From assembly GCA_942493125.1 (NCBI GenBank), contig OW818667.1, positions 1,674,001 to 1,738,000 on the forward strand: 64,000 nt of DNA, in the 5' to 3' direction. Position 1 is the first letter of the stretch. The number at the start of each line of letters is the position of its first letter. The position numbers and the translations under genes are program-made. Shown one piece after another: positions 35,509 to 44,272 of this stretch. The notes under the pieces are model-generated. The model did not search any database. It was not told the origin of the DNA and saw only the letters and a program-made list of their open reading frames with translations. The stretch is from Fusibacter_C sp942493125 (GTDB taxonomy: Bacteria; Bacillota; Clostridia; Peptostreptococcales; Acidaminobacteraceae).

Positions 35509-37154
35509 GCTGTCACCACCTCCTTGAAATAAACAGCGCTTGGATATTCGTGTAAAATGCCGTTTTTAATTTCCAAAACATAATCATATCGATCTGTTAT
35601 GCCTTCATAGTATCTGTGTGAAATGGATACGACCGTACTTTCCAGTGCCAATATCGTCTCTTCAATTTCGCGTCCCAATTGCTCATTGAGACTTGATGTC
35701 GCTTCGTCGGCAAAGAGTATGTCCGATTTTTTCAATATAGAGCGTGCTATAGAGATTCTCTGTCGTTGACCACCTGAAAGGTTCTTCCCATTTTCTTGTA
35801 ACATGAGTTCAAGCCCTTCCTCTTTAAGATCGATTAGATCTCTGAGTCCCGACCTTACGATAGCAGACTCCAGGACTTCTTCAGGCACATCTTTATAAAG
35901 TGTGATATTGTTTCTAAGTGTGTCTTCAAATAAAAAGACATCTTGATAGATATAAGAGACATTGTTGTTAAAATCTTCTGATGAAATATGGTGATAATCG
36001 GCACCATCAATGCGGATCTTACCTGAATAATCTTCATATATTTTAGAGAGCAGCTTGATGAGTGTCGATTTACCGGCACCACTTGCTCCTTTAAGTAAGT
36101 ATTTCTTGCCCTTCAACAACTTGAAGCTCGCATTTCGGAGCACGCTTTTGTCTTCATAAGTAAAACTCAAATCGTCCACTTCGATACACGCATTAAAAGT
36201 GAACGGCACGCGTTCCAAGATTTGCTCGGATTCTTTCTCATCCGATTTTGTTATTTTTTCATAAATTTTAACGGACGCTTTGAGTTCATTGAATAGTGGG
36301 ATCACTTGTCCAATAGGCCAAACACATGCGTTTGCGAGTTGTAGCATAAATGTGATGCGAAGTATTGACACACCGTTAAACCCTTGAAGCATCAAGTACA
36401 TGAGGATGCCAATAAAAATCATGTAGCGCATAATATTCGTTAAACTGCGTTGTCCTTCAGTAAAGACTGTAAATTGGAACCGTTTCTTTTCTACTTGATC
36501 GATGGTTTGCATCGTTTGAAGTAAGAATTTGTCCTCAATATTATTGAGTTTCAAAATTTCAAGGCCATTAAATGTATTTGAGGCTTTGACAGTAAATTGT
36601 TCATTTAAGGTAGAAACATCTTCTTGCATGGCGACTGTTTTGCCTTCAAATCTTGTGATAATCCAAAAGACTACAAAAGATATTACGAATATGCCAATAG
36701 CGAACTTCCAATCGAAATATAGCAGGATCAACAATGAAAAGACATAGACACCGCCATTGAATATAAGGTTTAATAATCGTAAAAAAAAGTTTTGTTCAAA
36801 AGTATTGATATCGTTAATAAGGTTTGATATATACACTTCTTTTGATTTTTTACTAAAGTGCGCATAACTGTAATTCAATATTTTATCAAATGCCTGCATT
36901 CTAATATCGAGTAGTGTATCCCGCATAAATCTGATTCGCATAAACCTAGATAGCAGCTGTAATAATGAAGAAACTACAACGATCCCTGCGATTATCGCAA
37001 CAGCACCATAGAAAGCGGTCAAGCTTGCTTTCTCTATGACACCGATTAGATACGCAAATCCAAAATTGCTCATGAGTTGATTGACTACAGGTAGAAAACA
37101 GGCGAGCACGTAGAGTGTAAATGCTTTTTTGCGTTTCAATAACAAAGTCTTCAT
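35505..37154 (-). CDS. ABC exporter half-transporter, first subunit
   Basis: 549 residues: six membrane helices (about 1-310) and an ATPase domain with Walker A GASGAGKST, signature LSGGQRQR and Walker B ILFADEATSSLN. Walker B ends in Asp-Glu-Ala as usual. The H-loop reads SISHRYYEG. It is translationally coupled to the following half (ATGA overlap) and lies 24 bp behind the DUF4097 gene. Likely exports a lipid, peptide or drug; the operon context suggests an envelope-stress role, which is inference. Confidence 0.93.
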   Translation of the reverse strand: MKTLLLKRKKAFTLYVLACFLPVVNQLMSNFGFAYLIGVIEKASLTAFYGAVAIIAGIVVVSSLLQLLSRFMRIRFMRDTLLDIRMQAFDKILNYSYAHFSKKSKEVYISNLINDINTFEQNFFLRLLNLIFNGGVYVFSLLILLYFDWKFAIGIFVISFVVFWIITRFEGKTVAMQEDVSTLNEQFTVKASNTFNGLEILKLNNIEDKFLLQTMQTIDQVEKKRFQFTVFTEGQRSLTNIMRYMIFIGILMYLMLQGFNGVSILRITFMLQLANACVWPIGQVIPLFNELKASVKIYEKITKSDEKESEQILERVPFTFNACIEVDDLSFTYEDKSVLRNASFKLLKGKKYLLKGASGAGKSTLIKLLSKIYEDYSGKIRIDGADYHHISSEDFNNNVSYIYQDVFLFEDTLRNNITLYKDVPEEVLESAIVRSGLRDLIDLKEEGLELMLQENGKNLSGGQRQRISIARSILKKSDILFADEATSSLNEQLGREIEETILALESTVVSISHRYYEGITDRYDYVLEIKNGILHEYPSAVYFKEVVTA

Positions 37155-37178
37155 GTGCGTCTCGCCCCCCTCAACTTT

Positions 37179-38171
37179 TTATAACTTGTCGATACTTATT
37201 TTGCCCGAAACTGTGGAAGCACTGATGCTTTTAACTTCAGAACGGTTTTCAATGCTCACAGATCGTTTTCCGGAATTTGATTTATTGACAACTGCAAAGC
37301 CATTTGTTTCAATGCCGCCTGATATGGAATCAAGCTTCAGGTTAAAACTTTCAGGTTCTACTAAATGTAATGAAATCCTACCTGAAATCGTACTCGCATG
37401 AACATTGCTAAGTAAAGCACCGCAGTCCGCATCAATAGCACCTGAAACCGTCTTGCACTCGAGATAATATTGATCGCCAGTGCATTTCACTTTTCCAGAA
37501 GTCGTTTTTAAATAACTTTTACCCGCCTTGATGTTGTCTGCGATAACGTTGCCTGAAGTCGATTTTAGTTGGATCGTCTTTGCCTTCAAATCAGCAACAT
37601 ACACCTTTCCACTTACCGACTTGGCCTCCAAATCGACACCTTTTAAGCCGATGAGAGAAACAGAGCCAGATACATTTGAAAATCTGCCTTTGTCTATGAC
37701 GGTCTCCATAGGTATCTTAACATTGATAAAAACAGAATTTAACATCATATTGCCACTTTTGAAAAAGTCAAAGATGTCAGTTAGATTTGTTACGCGAGAC
37801 TCTTTAATGGAAATCGTGTTCCGCTCTTCAATTAAGTGCAGCCAATCAGGTTTTGAAATCAGTTCGCGTGTCTTATCATCCATCAGTTCTATGGTGATAT
37901 CGTCAACATTTGACCTTTCAACATTGAGTTTACATGTCGTTAAAGATACGTCAAAATCTTTAAAGTCCTTCTCAGGTGTCGCATATAGTTCTTTTTCGAT
38001 GCCAAAATCTTCAGTGACGTTTTGTTTTTCAACTTGTTTGCTATAAATTTCTTCCCTGACATCGTCTTCAATTTTCTCTGTCAATTCAAGCGCTTCTATC
38101 ATCTGTAGACCTTCATCCACCGTGATCTTGCCATTTTCTATCATCTTTAAAATTTCTAGTTTATCGCTCAT
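37179..38171 (-). CDS. YvlB-type protein: SHOCT-like N-terminus and DUF4097 beta-helix
   Basis: 330 residues. The first 35 residues (EILKMIENGKITVDEGLQMIEAL) are the SHOCT-like short helical domain. After a linker (40-70) comes DUF4097, a repetitive beta-solenoid with recurring S-V/T-S-G motifs (SNVSGSVSL, KSVSGKVYV, KSTSGNVIA, KTTSGKVKC, KTVSGAIDA, STISGRISL, STVSGKISI). B. subtilis YvlB in a cell-envelope stress operon is the best-known relative. No signal peptide. It shares its N-terminal motif with the neighbouring 38180 gene and the C-terminus of the DUF2089 protein. Confidence 0.88.
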   Translation of the reverse strand: MSDKLEILKMIENGKITVDEGLQMIEALELTEKIEDDVREEIYSKQVEKQNVTEDFGIEKELYATPEKDFKDFDVSLTTCKLNVERSNVDDITIELMDDKTRELISKPDWLHLIEERNTISIKESRVTNLTDIFDFFKSGNMMLNSVFINVKIPMETVIDKGRFSNVSGSVSLIGLKGVDLEAKSVSGKVYVADLKAKTIQLKSTSGNVIADNIKAGKSYLKTTSGKVKCTGDQYYLECKTVSGAIDADCGALLSNVHASTISGRISLHLVEPESFNLKLDSISGGIETNGFAVVNKSNSGKRSVSIENRSEVKSISASTVSGKISIDKL

Positions 38172-38179
38172 ATCTTCAC

Positions 38180-38551
38180 CTACTCGAAATATATTTTAAT
38201 CGTATGGCCATCATGCGTTTTAACATTCATGATTTCGCCGGTAGCTCCTTCATCTATGGATTGAAGGATTTCTTCATAGTTAATTTCTTCCATTGCCCCT
38301 TGAAGTTCTGGTGAGAATTTTTCTCCTATTTTCACTCCTGCCTTGAAAACGCCAAAAGGCAATTTAATATCAACTGGGTTGTTGCGACGTTCATCTTCTA
38401 CATAGATTCGAATACTCTTTAACGCTTTTTTATTCGTTGTTTGCTTTTTCTTATCTGACGTACTAATCGCATCAAGAAGCTTCATACCTTCGTCAGCATT
38501 GATCGTCCCATTTTCTATCATCTTTAGAATTTTTAATGCATCTTCACTCAT
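38180..38551 (-). CDS. Small SHOCT-like domain protein
   Basis: 123 residues. The N-terminus (ALKILKMIENGTINADEGMKLLDAI, about 4-28) is a paralogue of the start of the DUF4097 protein encoded 8 bp downstream. The rest (KSIRIYVEDERRNNPVDIKLPFG) is a single mixed alpha/beta domain seen in similar clostridial operons. The function is unknown; the shared helical motif may mediate contact among the operon's products. A GGAGG site precedes the ATG. Confidence 0.82.
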   Translation of the reverse strand: MSEDALKILKMIENGTINADEGMKLLDAISTSDKKKQTTNKKALKSIRIYVEDERRNNPVDIKLPFGVFKAGVKIGEKFSPELQGAMEEINYEEILQSIDEGATGEIMNVKTHDGHTIKIYFE

Positions 38552-38570
38552 AGCTTTGCCTCCACTCTTT

Positions 38571-38939
38571 TCATTCGCCTCTTAACTTCTTAAGAGCTTC
38601 CTCCGAAGTCAATTCTCCGGTACTTAGTTTCTCCAATATTTCTTTTTTGTTGATCTCATCTTCATTTGGTTTGACGCTGTATCCAAGCGCTTCAATCACT
38701 TGGTCCAAATTTCTTCTAACCGTTGGATAAGAGATCCCTAAATCCTTTTCAATTTCTTTAATATTGCCTCTGTTTTTTACAAATATTTCGATAAATTCCT
38801 TTTGTTCTTCTGTTAAATAGCTGAATTTATCCAGTTCAAAATGTCCATCTATACCGGTCTTGCACGACTCACATTGAAGTCTGACCACCTTTAATTTTTC
38901 GTTGCATACAGGGCATTTTCCCAATACCATACGTCTCAT
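38571..38939 (-). CDS. DUF2089-type zinc-ribbon and HTH regulator
   Basis: 122 residues. A zinc ribbon (CPVC and CESC, about 8-28) leads to a helix-turn-helix like that of sigma-factor region 4 (FVKNRGNIKEIEKDLGISYPTVRRNLDQVI), and the tail (KKEILEKLSTGELTSEEALKKL) is again SHOCT-like. It is the first gene of a five-gene operon and its start is 12 bp from tandem palindromes (38952-38989) that it may bind itself. ATG 38939 has GAGGT upstream; an earlier ATG is less well placed. Confidence 0.88.
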   Translation of the reverse strand: MRRMVLGKCPVCNEKLKVVRLQCESCKTGIDGHFELDKFSYLTEEQKEFIEIFVKNRGNIKEIEKDLGISYPTVRRNLDQVIEALGYSVKPNEDEINKKEILEKLSTGELTSEEALKKLRGE

Positions 38940-38951
38940 AATTGACCTCAC

Positions 38952-38989
38952 TTACGCAGTAATTATTGATTAATTACGCAGTAATTATT
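38952..38989. promoter_or_regulatory. Tandem palindromic operators before the DUF2089 operon
   Basis: TTACGCAGTAATTATT occurs twice (38952 and 38974), 22 bp apart, i.e. two helical turns. On the minus strand the inner core is AATTAC-TGC-GTAATT, a perfect palindrome in the 38974 copy and nearly so in the other. The sites lie between the predicted start of transcription and the ribosome site. Confidence 0.7.
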
Positions 38990-39010
38990 TGATAATTAAC
39001 TTCTAACTCT

Positions 39011-39039
39011 AAAATACGCCTTTTTATAATCCAAGTCAA
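39011..39039 (-). promoter_or_regulatory. Promoter of the DUF2089 operon
   Basis: TTGACT (39039-39034) and TATTTT (39016-39011) with a 17 bp spacer on the minus strand; start near 39004. Confidence 0.55.
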
Positions 39040-39077
39040 CATCGCAATAAGTATTCTAACCAAATTCTAATAAAAAG

Positions 39078-39113
39078 ATTAATTATATTAATCATTCAAT
39101 TAATATAATTAAT
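39078..39113. repeat. Perfect 15 bp AT-only inverted repeat
   Basis: ATTAATTATATTAAT and ATTAATATAATTAAT around CATTCA. It contains only A and T in the arms, lies 40 bp upstream of the DUF2089 promoter and 35 bp before the terminator of the SPFH gene, and could extrude as a cruciform or bind a protein. Confidence 0.6.
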
Positions 39114-39163
39114 TATGAAATTTGCACAATTACCTAATAAGGCGCAATATCATCGTAATCCAG

Positions 39164-39204
39164 CAAAAAAAAAGCCCTTAGATTTCGAAAAATCTAAAAG
39201 CTTT
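39164..39204 (-). terminator. Terminator after the SPFH gene
   Basis: AAAGCTTTTAGATTT and AAATCTAAGGGCTTT pair with two G-U or mismatched positions on the minus strand, then nine T. Confidence 0.75.
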
Positions 39205-39240
39205 TAATACAGACTATTTTTATGAATTTATCAGGTGTGC

Positions 39241-40200
39241 TTACTTTTCAATCACCTTATCTGCAGTCTTTCCAAAACCTGCAACTTCGGTAATGCTTGC
39301 CACCATACTCGCTACATTTGTAAGTTCTGAAGGGATGATCAACTTAGTCGCTTGACCGTTTGCCACTTTCGAGAGGGCTTCAAAACTCTTGAGTGTCAAG
39401 ACAGATTCATCAGCGTGAACGCTCTTGAGCATATCCAAACCTTGTGCAGTCGCTTGTTGAATTTTTAGGATTGCTTCCGCTTCACCTTCAGCTTCCCTAA
39501 TTTGTGCTTCCTTTTTAGCTTCAGCTCTGAGAATAGCAGCCTGTTTTTCAGCTTCAGCGCTTAATATGACGGATTCCTTTTTACCTTCTGCCACGAGAAT
39601 CGCTGATCTTTTTTCACCTTCGGCTCTCAAAATCGATTCTCTTCTTTCACGCTCTGCTCTCATTTGTTTTTCCATAGCTTCTTGAATATCTTTAGGTGGT
39701 AAAATGTTTTTTAGTTCAACACGGTTGACCTTAATGCCCCATGGATCTGTTGCTTCATCAAGAATAGATCGCATCTGAGTATTTATAAGGTCTCTTGAAG
39801 AGAGTGTTTCATCGAGTTCAAGTTGTCCAATGATATTACGTAGCGTTGTTGCTGTCAAATTCTCGATGGCGACAATAGGCATTGCAACACCATAAGTATA
39901 AAGCTTCGGATCAGTGATTTGATAATAAACGATCGTATCGATCTTCATCGTGACGTTATCCTTTGTGATTACAGGTTGAGGTGGAAAATCTGCAACCATC
40001 TCTTTAAGAGATACTTTTTTTGAGATTCTATCAATCAAAGGGATTTTGAAGTGTAAGCCAGTTTCCCAAGTCATGAGATAGGCGCCCAATCTTTCAATGA
40101 CATAACCATTAGATTGAGGTACAATTCTGATGTTCGTCACGATTAGGACTAGCAGTAAAATTGTAAGTGAAAAGCCAATAATGTAACCAATGTACTCCAT
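39241..40200 (-). CDS. SPFH/Band 7 membrane scaffold protein
   Basis: 319 residues: one N-terminal membrane segment (5-25), the SPFH domain (about 25-190; RLGAYLMTWETGLHFKIP) and an Ala/Glu-rich coiled coil (about 180-260) with repeated AEGEKRSAILVAEGKK-type heptads. Stomatin-like proteins of this kind form membrane rings and often pair with NfeD; here nfeD is 71 bp upstream in the same direction. The role in the cell is probably membrane microdomain organisation or protease control. An AGGAGG site precedes the ATG. Confidence 0.93.
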   Translation of the reverse strand: MEYIGYIIGFSLTILLLVLIVTNIRIVPQSNGYVIERLGAYLMTWETGLHFKIPLIDRISKKVSLKEMVADFPPQPVITKDNVTMKIDTIVYYQITDPKLYTYGVAMPIVAIENLTATTLRNIIGQLELDETLSSRDLINTQMRSILDEATDPWGIKVNRVELKNILPPKDIQEAMEKQMRAERERRESILRAEGEKRSAILVAEGKKESVILSAEAEKQAAILRAEAKKEAQIREAEGEAEAILKIQQATAQGLDMLKSVHADESVLTLKSFEALSKVANGQATKLIIPSELTNVASMVASITEVAGFGKTADKVIEK

Positions 40201-40271
40201 AAAATAAACCTCCTGATAGTATGATGTTGTAAAAATATCAATTTGGAAATTGCATAATTACCTTCTGATGA

Positions 40272-40733
40272 TTAAATTTCAAGATTTCTCTTTTCTTGAG
40301 TATTCTTTTTAATGATTAATTTGACACCTTCTATCGCTAGAACCTCAACCATATCTCCAACTACATACGTTTCACTTTCTTCGCCTTTTGCCGTCCAAAT
40401 TTGTCCGTTAAGTTTGACTTGCCCAACTTCCATTGGTAAAATCATCTTTGTGACTGTCGCTGTTTTACCAATTAAAGCATCGATGTTTGTTTTATTTTGT
40501 CCAACTTTGAATACTTTACGCGCAACCGGTCTAGTGTAAATCAACAAAACGATGGCCACGACGATAAAAGACACGATTTGAACATATATATTGAAACCCA
40601 GTGCAGATGCGATTAGTGCTGCAAGAGAACCTACTGCAAACCAGATAGATGTCAATCCAAGAGTAAAAGCCTCAACTAAAGTAAAAAATACGATAAGAAC
40701 CGCCCAAATTATTGATAATGTTTCGCCATCCAT
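40272..40733 (-). CDS. NfeD family membrane protein
   Basis: 153 residues of the short NfeD type without the protease domain. Two to three membrane helices (about 8-28, 30-45, 48-65) are followed by an OB-fold beta domain with IGKTATVTKMILPMEVGQVKLNGQIWTAKG. This partner usually works with the SPFH protein encoded next to it. AGGAGG precedes the ATG. It is divergent from the diguanylate cyclase gene across a 187 bp AT-rich spacer. Confidence 0.92.
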   Translation of the reverse strand: MDGETLSIIWAVLIVFFTLVEAFTLGLTSIWFAVGSLAALIASALGFNIYVQIVSFIVVAIVLLIYTRPVARKVFKVGQNKTNIDALIGKTATVTKMILPMEVGQVKLNGQIWTAKGEESETYVVGDMVEVLAIEGVKLIIKKNTQEKRNLEI

Positions 40734-40920
40734 ATGTGTCCTCCTCTTCCATTATTATTTATTTGCTAGAAATAATAATGTATAATAGTTTTAAGTATAT
40801 ATTAGAAATTCATTTTCCTATATAGTTTATTTATATCTTACAAATATTAAAAATATCTTAACTTCAACTTAAGAAAAGAACAATTAGATATATACTCACC
40901 TGATAGAAAGGGCTTATTAT

Positions 40921-42357
40921 ATGAAAGTTTCATCCAAACATACTATTGCTATTCTAATTTCACTGTTCGCTGTAAGCGCAGTGGCGACCATCCTCTCAAA
41001 ATTACTTTCACCATTCGGAAATATTGTTGTATTTTCGGGTCTTTTTGCATTCTTTTCGCTCTTGATCTCAATAACTGCCTATTATGTAGTCAATCTTATC
41101 AACATCATCAAAAGTGGCATGCATGCTTTTGAAAGTCGTATTGACCTACCAAGGATTACAAATGAAGAAAATTTTTCAGTGTTTCGATTATTGCATTCAA
41201 AATCATTGATCAAGCTATTTCGAAACTATGAAAGCGCATTTGAGGCGGCAAAAATCAAGCTCGACGACAACGAGATGAAATTCAAAGAACTTGAACGCAT
41301 CAATAAATTTAAGAACCATACACTCGACACTTTACTCAAAGTAAATCATCTTTTTCTCAATCTTAAAGATTCAAAAGATTATTATGCCATGATTCTAGCC
41401 TCAGCCATAGATGTTATCGAAAATGCCTCTAAAGGTAGCATTCTTCTTTACAATGCGGATATCGACAAATTTGAATTTCAGACTTGTGTCGGCTTCGACT
41501 TCAACGAACTTAGCAAAGTTAAGATATCACTTGAAGAAACCTTTCTTTTTAAAAATTCTCATGGCAATTATGACGAACCTATCATCATAAAAAATGTTCG
41601 GGAATACGATTCTGAATTCCTTGACAAGGATAGCAACAAACACATTGAAAGTGCTGGTGGTTTGGACATATCTGAAGCCCTCTCTTCCCCAATCATCATC
41701 GACGGCCAGATATTTGCGATCATCAATATCGATAGTGACATTGAAAACGCATTTGACGAAATCGACAAGCAACTGCTTCATTTCTTTGCTTCACAAATAT
41801 CCGTAGCACTTAAAAATAAATACCTTGTGGATGAAACCGTCAACATGTCGAGATATGATAAATTGACAGGTGCATTTAACCGTAACTATTTTGAAAAAAT
41901 GATATCTGCCCATCGAGATCAAACTCTAGAAAATATGGAATCCTACGCCCTTGTTTTATGCGATCTCAACTATTTAAAAATCATCAATGACACGTTTGGA
42001 CACAGTGCCGGCGATGCGATATTAAAGGCATTCTCAGATATGATTTCAAGTTCAATTCGCGACACTGACGTACTCTCGCGCATTGGTGGCGACGAATTCG
42101 TCATCCTACTTCGCAATATTTCGCTAATAAAAGCTGAGGAAAAAATGGCGCAAGTCTTTAACAACATCAAAGATCATAAAATCAATTATCAGGGACATGA
42201 GCTCCCAGTCAGCTTTAGCTACGGCATTTCAGCGTCTCCAGATGACTCCATGATATATGACATACTCATAAAGATCGCCGATATCAGAATGTATAAATTT
42301 AAAGAAACCTATAAGAACGATCATCCTGAATTTTTGAATATGCTCAGTCATTTTTAA
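40921..42357 (+). CDS. Membrane GAF-GGDEF diguanylate cyclase
   Basis: Makes the second messenger c-di-GMP. Two N-terminal membrane helices (9-30, 36-60), a short coiled coil (about 105-135), a GAF sensor (about 135-300) and a GGDEF domain (about 305-475). The active-site motif GGDEF is intact (389-393) and the product-inhibition I-site RDTD (380-383) lies exactly five residues before it. The GAF ligand is unknown. Transcribed alone and ended by a clear terminator; the ATG has AAGGG upstream. Confidence 0.95.
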   Translation: MKVSSKHTIAILISLFAVSAVATILSKLLSPFGNIVVFSGLFAFFSLLISITAYYVVNLINIIKSGMHAFESRIDLPRITNEENFSVFRLLHSKSLIKLFRNYESAFEAAKIKLDDNEMKFKELERINKFKNHTLDTLLKVNHLFLNLKDSKDYYAMILASAIDVIENASKGSILLYNADIDKFEFQTCVGFDFNELSKVKISLEETFLFKNSHGNYDEPIIIKNVREYDSEFLDKDSNKHIESAGGLDISEALSSPIIIDGQIFAIINIDSDIENAFDEIDKQLLHFFASQISVALKNKYLVDETVNMSRYDKLTGAFNRNYFEKMISAHRDQTLENMESYALVLCDLNYLKIINDTFGHSAGDAILKAFSDMISSSIRDTDVLSRIGGDEFVILLRNISLIKAEEKMAQVFNNIKDHKINYQGHELPVSFSYGISASPDDSMIYDILIKIADIRMYKFKETYKNDHPEFLNMLSHF

Positions 42358-42394
42358 AACGTATCCCATTTATTGATTTTTTTATTACAACATT

Positions 42395-42419
42395 GAAGCA
42401 CTTAGGTGCTTCTTTTTTT
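42395..42419 (+). terminator. Terminator after the diguanylate cyclase gene
   Basis: GAAGCAC and GTGCTTC around TTAG, followed by seven T. Confidence 0.85.
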
Positions 42420-42450
42420 GGCTTTATGATAGCGGAAAAATTAATTTATA

Positions 42451-42459
42451 TGGTATAAT
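42451..42459 (+). promoter_or_regulatory. Extended -10 promoter of the pepF pair
   Basis: TG-G-TATAAT with no good -35 box. It lies inside the longest frame and so supports the later ATG at 42506. Confidence 0.5.
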
Positions 42460-42505
42460 GAAACATGGAAATTTGTTCGACACTCAAAATAATACGGAGG
42501 TTCAC

Positions 42506-44272
42506 ATGCAATTAAATTGGTCATTGGAAGCACTATACTCTAGTTTTGATTCAGAAGACTTCAAAAGCGATTTATTGTTACTTGAGACCGAAATCGGCAC
42601 GTTGGATGCCAAATCTACTGAATTAAGCGACGTTACACACGTTGAAGCATACTTTAGAACATTGGAATCCATTCAAAAAATCGCAACCAAACTATACAGC
42701 TTTTCTAGCCTAACTTTTACGACAGATACAAACAATCAATCAGCACTTCAGACTGAAAACAAACTGCTTATGCTTCTCTCATCAGCGACAGCAGCACGCA
42801 CAAAGATGACTAAATTTTTAAGTACGGTTGAAGATCTTGAAGCATTTATCGCGCCTTCAGAATTCTTGAAGCAATTCTTATTCGTCATGGAAGAGGATAG
42901 ACGTTATTCAAAGCATCTTTTGTCAGAAGCGGAAGAGATCTTGGCTTCCAAACTTTCTATTACTGGATCTAGTGCATGGTCGACACTTCAACAAAAGCTC
43001 ATCTCTACATTGAAATGCACACTTGTACAAGATGGCGAATCAAAAGAACTGCCAATTACAGTCATAAGAAATCTTGCAAGTGACGCATCTGCCGAAGTTA
43101 GAAAATCGGCTTATGAAGCTGAACTTGACGCCTATAAAAAAATCGACGAAGCTGTCGCAATGTCTCTCAACAGCATCAAAGGAGAAGTCATCACACTTAG
43201 TGAGATGAGAAACTATGCATCACCACTTCATATGACACTTGAAACTTCTCGCATGACAGAAAAAACACTTGAAGCGATGATGGCAGCTATCAAAGAAGCG
43301 ATCCCATCTTTTCAAAACTACCTGCGTGCTAAAGCGGATATCTTAGGTCATAAAAATGGTCTCCCTTTCTACGATATGTTCGCACCGATTGGCAGTGCTA
43401 CCAAGAAGTTTACTTACGAAGAAGGCTGCAAATTTGTCGTTGACAACTTTGGTGCATTTTCAAGCAAACTTGCAAAAGTTGCATCAGATGCCATTGAAAA
43501 AGGTTGGATTGACGTTGAGCCAAGAGAAGGCAAAGTCAGTGGTGCTTTTTGTGCCTCATTGCATCCAGTCGGTGAATTTAGAGTGCTACTCAATTACACT
43601 GGCAACCTCGGTGATGTTACAACTATGGCTCACGAACTTGGTCACGGTTACCATGCGATATGCACAAACTCTGAAAACATCCTAAACATTGATTACCCGA
43701 TGCCACTTGCCGAGACGGCTTCCACTTTCTGTGAAACGATCGTCAACAATGCCGCTTTAAAAATATCTACAAAAGAGGAATCTATTACTATCTTAGAGAA
43801 CTCACTTCAAGATGCCACACAGGTGATTTGCGATATCTACTCCAGGTTCTTATTTGAAACCAACCTGTTTAAAACGAGAGGCGATCATCCACTGTCTGTA
43901 GATGAACTGAAAACTTTGATGCTCGATGCGCAAAAACAAGCATATGGCAATGGCTTAGACCACGATGTGTTACACCCGTATATGTGGCTCATCAAGCCGC
44001 ATTATTACTCAGCAGGCCTCAATTTTTATAACTTCCCTTATGCATTTGGCCTCTTGTTCGCAAAGGGATTATATGCAAAATATCTTGAAAACCCTGAATT
44101 CTTTGTGCTTAAATACGATGATCTATTAGCAGCGTCAGGTAAAATGAGCGTTGTTGATGTATGCAAAATCATGAATATCGACGTTGAGTCTGTCGACTTT
44201 TGGAAGTCGTCATTGGATATCGTCAAGCTCGATATCGATAAATTTGTTGAGCTTACTGGAGCACACATATGA
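42506..44272 (+). CDS. pepF: Oligoendopeptidase F (M3B), first copy
   Basis: Zinc metallopeptidase that cleaves short peptides in the cytoplasm. 588 residues with an N-terminal helical lobe and the M3 catalytic site HELGH (376-380), with the third ligand region PLAETASTFCE downstream. ATG 42506 with CGGAGG was chosen over the longer frame. Its last 4 bp overlap a second, homologous gene. The two proteins share motif order over their whole length (EEILASKL, LPFYDMFAP versus LPFYDLFAP, HPYMWL), a tandem duplication that has diverged considerably. Confidence 0.95.
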   Translation: MQLNWSLEALYSSFDSEDFKSDLLLLETEIGTLDAKSTELSDVTHVEAYFRTLESIQKIATKLYSFSSLTFTTDTNNQSALQTENKLLMLLSSATAARTKMTKFLSTVEDLEAFIAPSEFLKQFLFVMEEDRRYSKHLLSEAEEILASKLSITGSSAWSTLQQKLISTLKCTLVQDGESKELPITVIRNLASDASAEVRKSAYEAELDAYKKIDEAVAMSLNSIKGEVITLSEMRNYASPLHMTLETSRMTEKTLEAMMAAIKEAIPSFQNYLRAKADILGHKNGLPFYDMFAPIGSATKKFTYEEGCKFVVDNFGAFSSKLAKVASDAIEKGWIDVEPREGKVSGAFCASLHPVGEFRVLLNYTGNLGDVTTMAHELGHGYHAICTNSENILNIDYPMPLAETASTFCETIVNNAALKISTKEESITILENSLQDATQVICDIYSRFLFETNLFKTRGDHPLSVDELKTLMLDAQKQAYGNGLDHDVLHPYMWLIKPHYYSAGLNFYNFPYAFGLLFAKGLYAKYLENPEFFVLKYDDLLAASGKMSVVDVCKIMNIDVESVDFWKSSLDIVKLDIDKFVELTGAHI

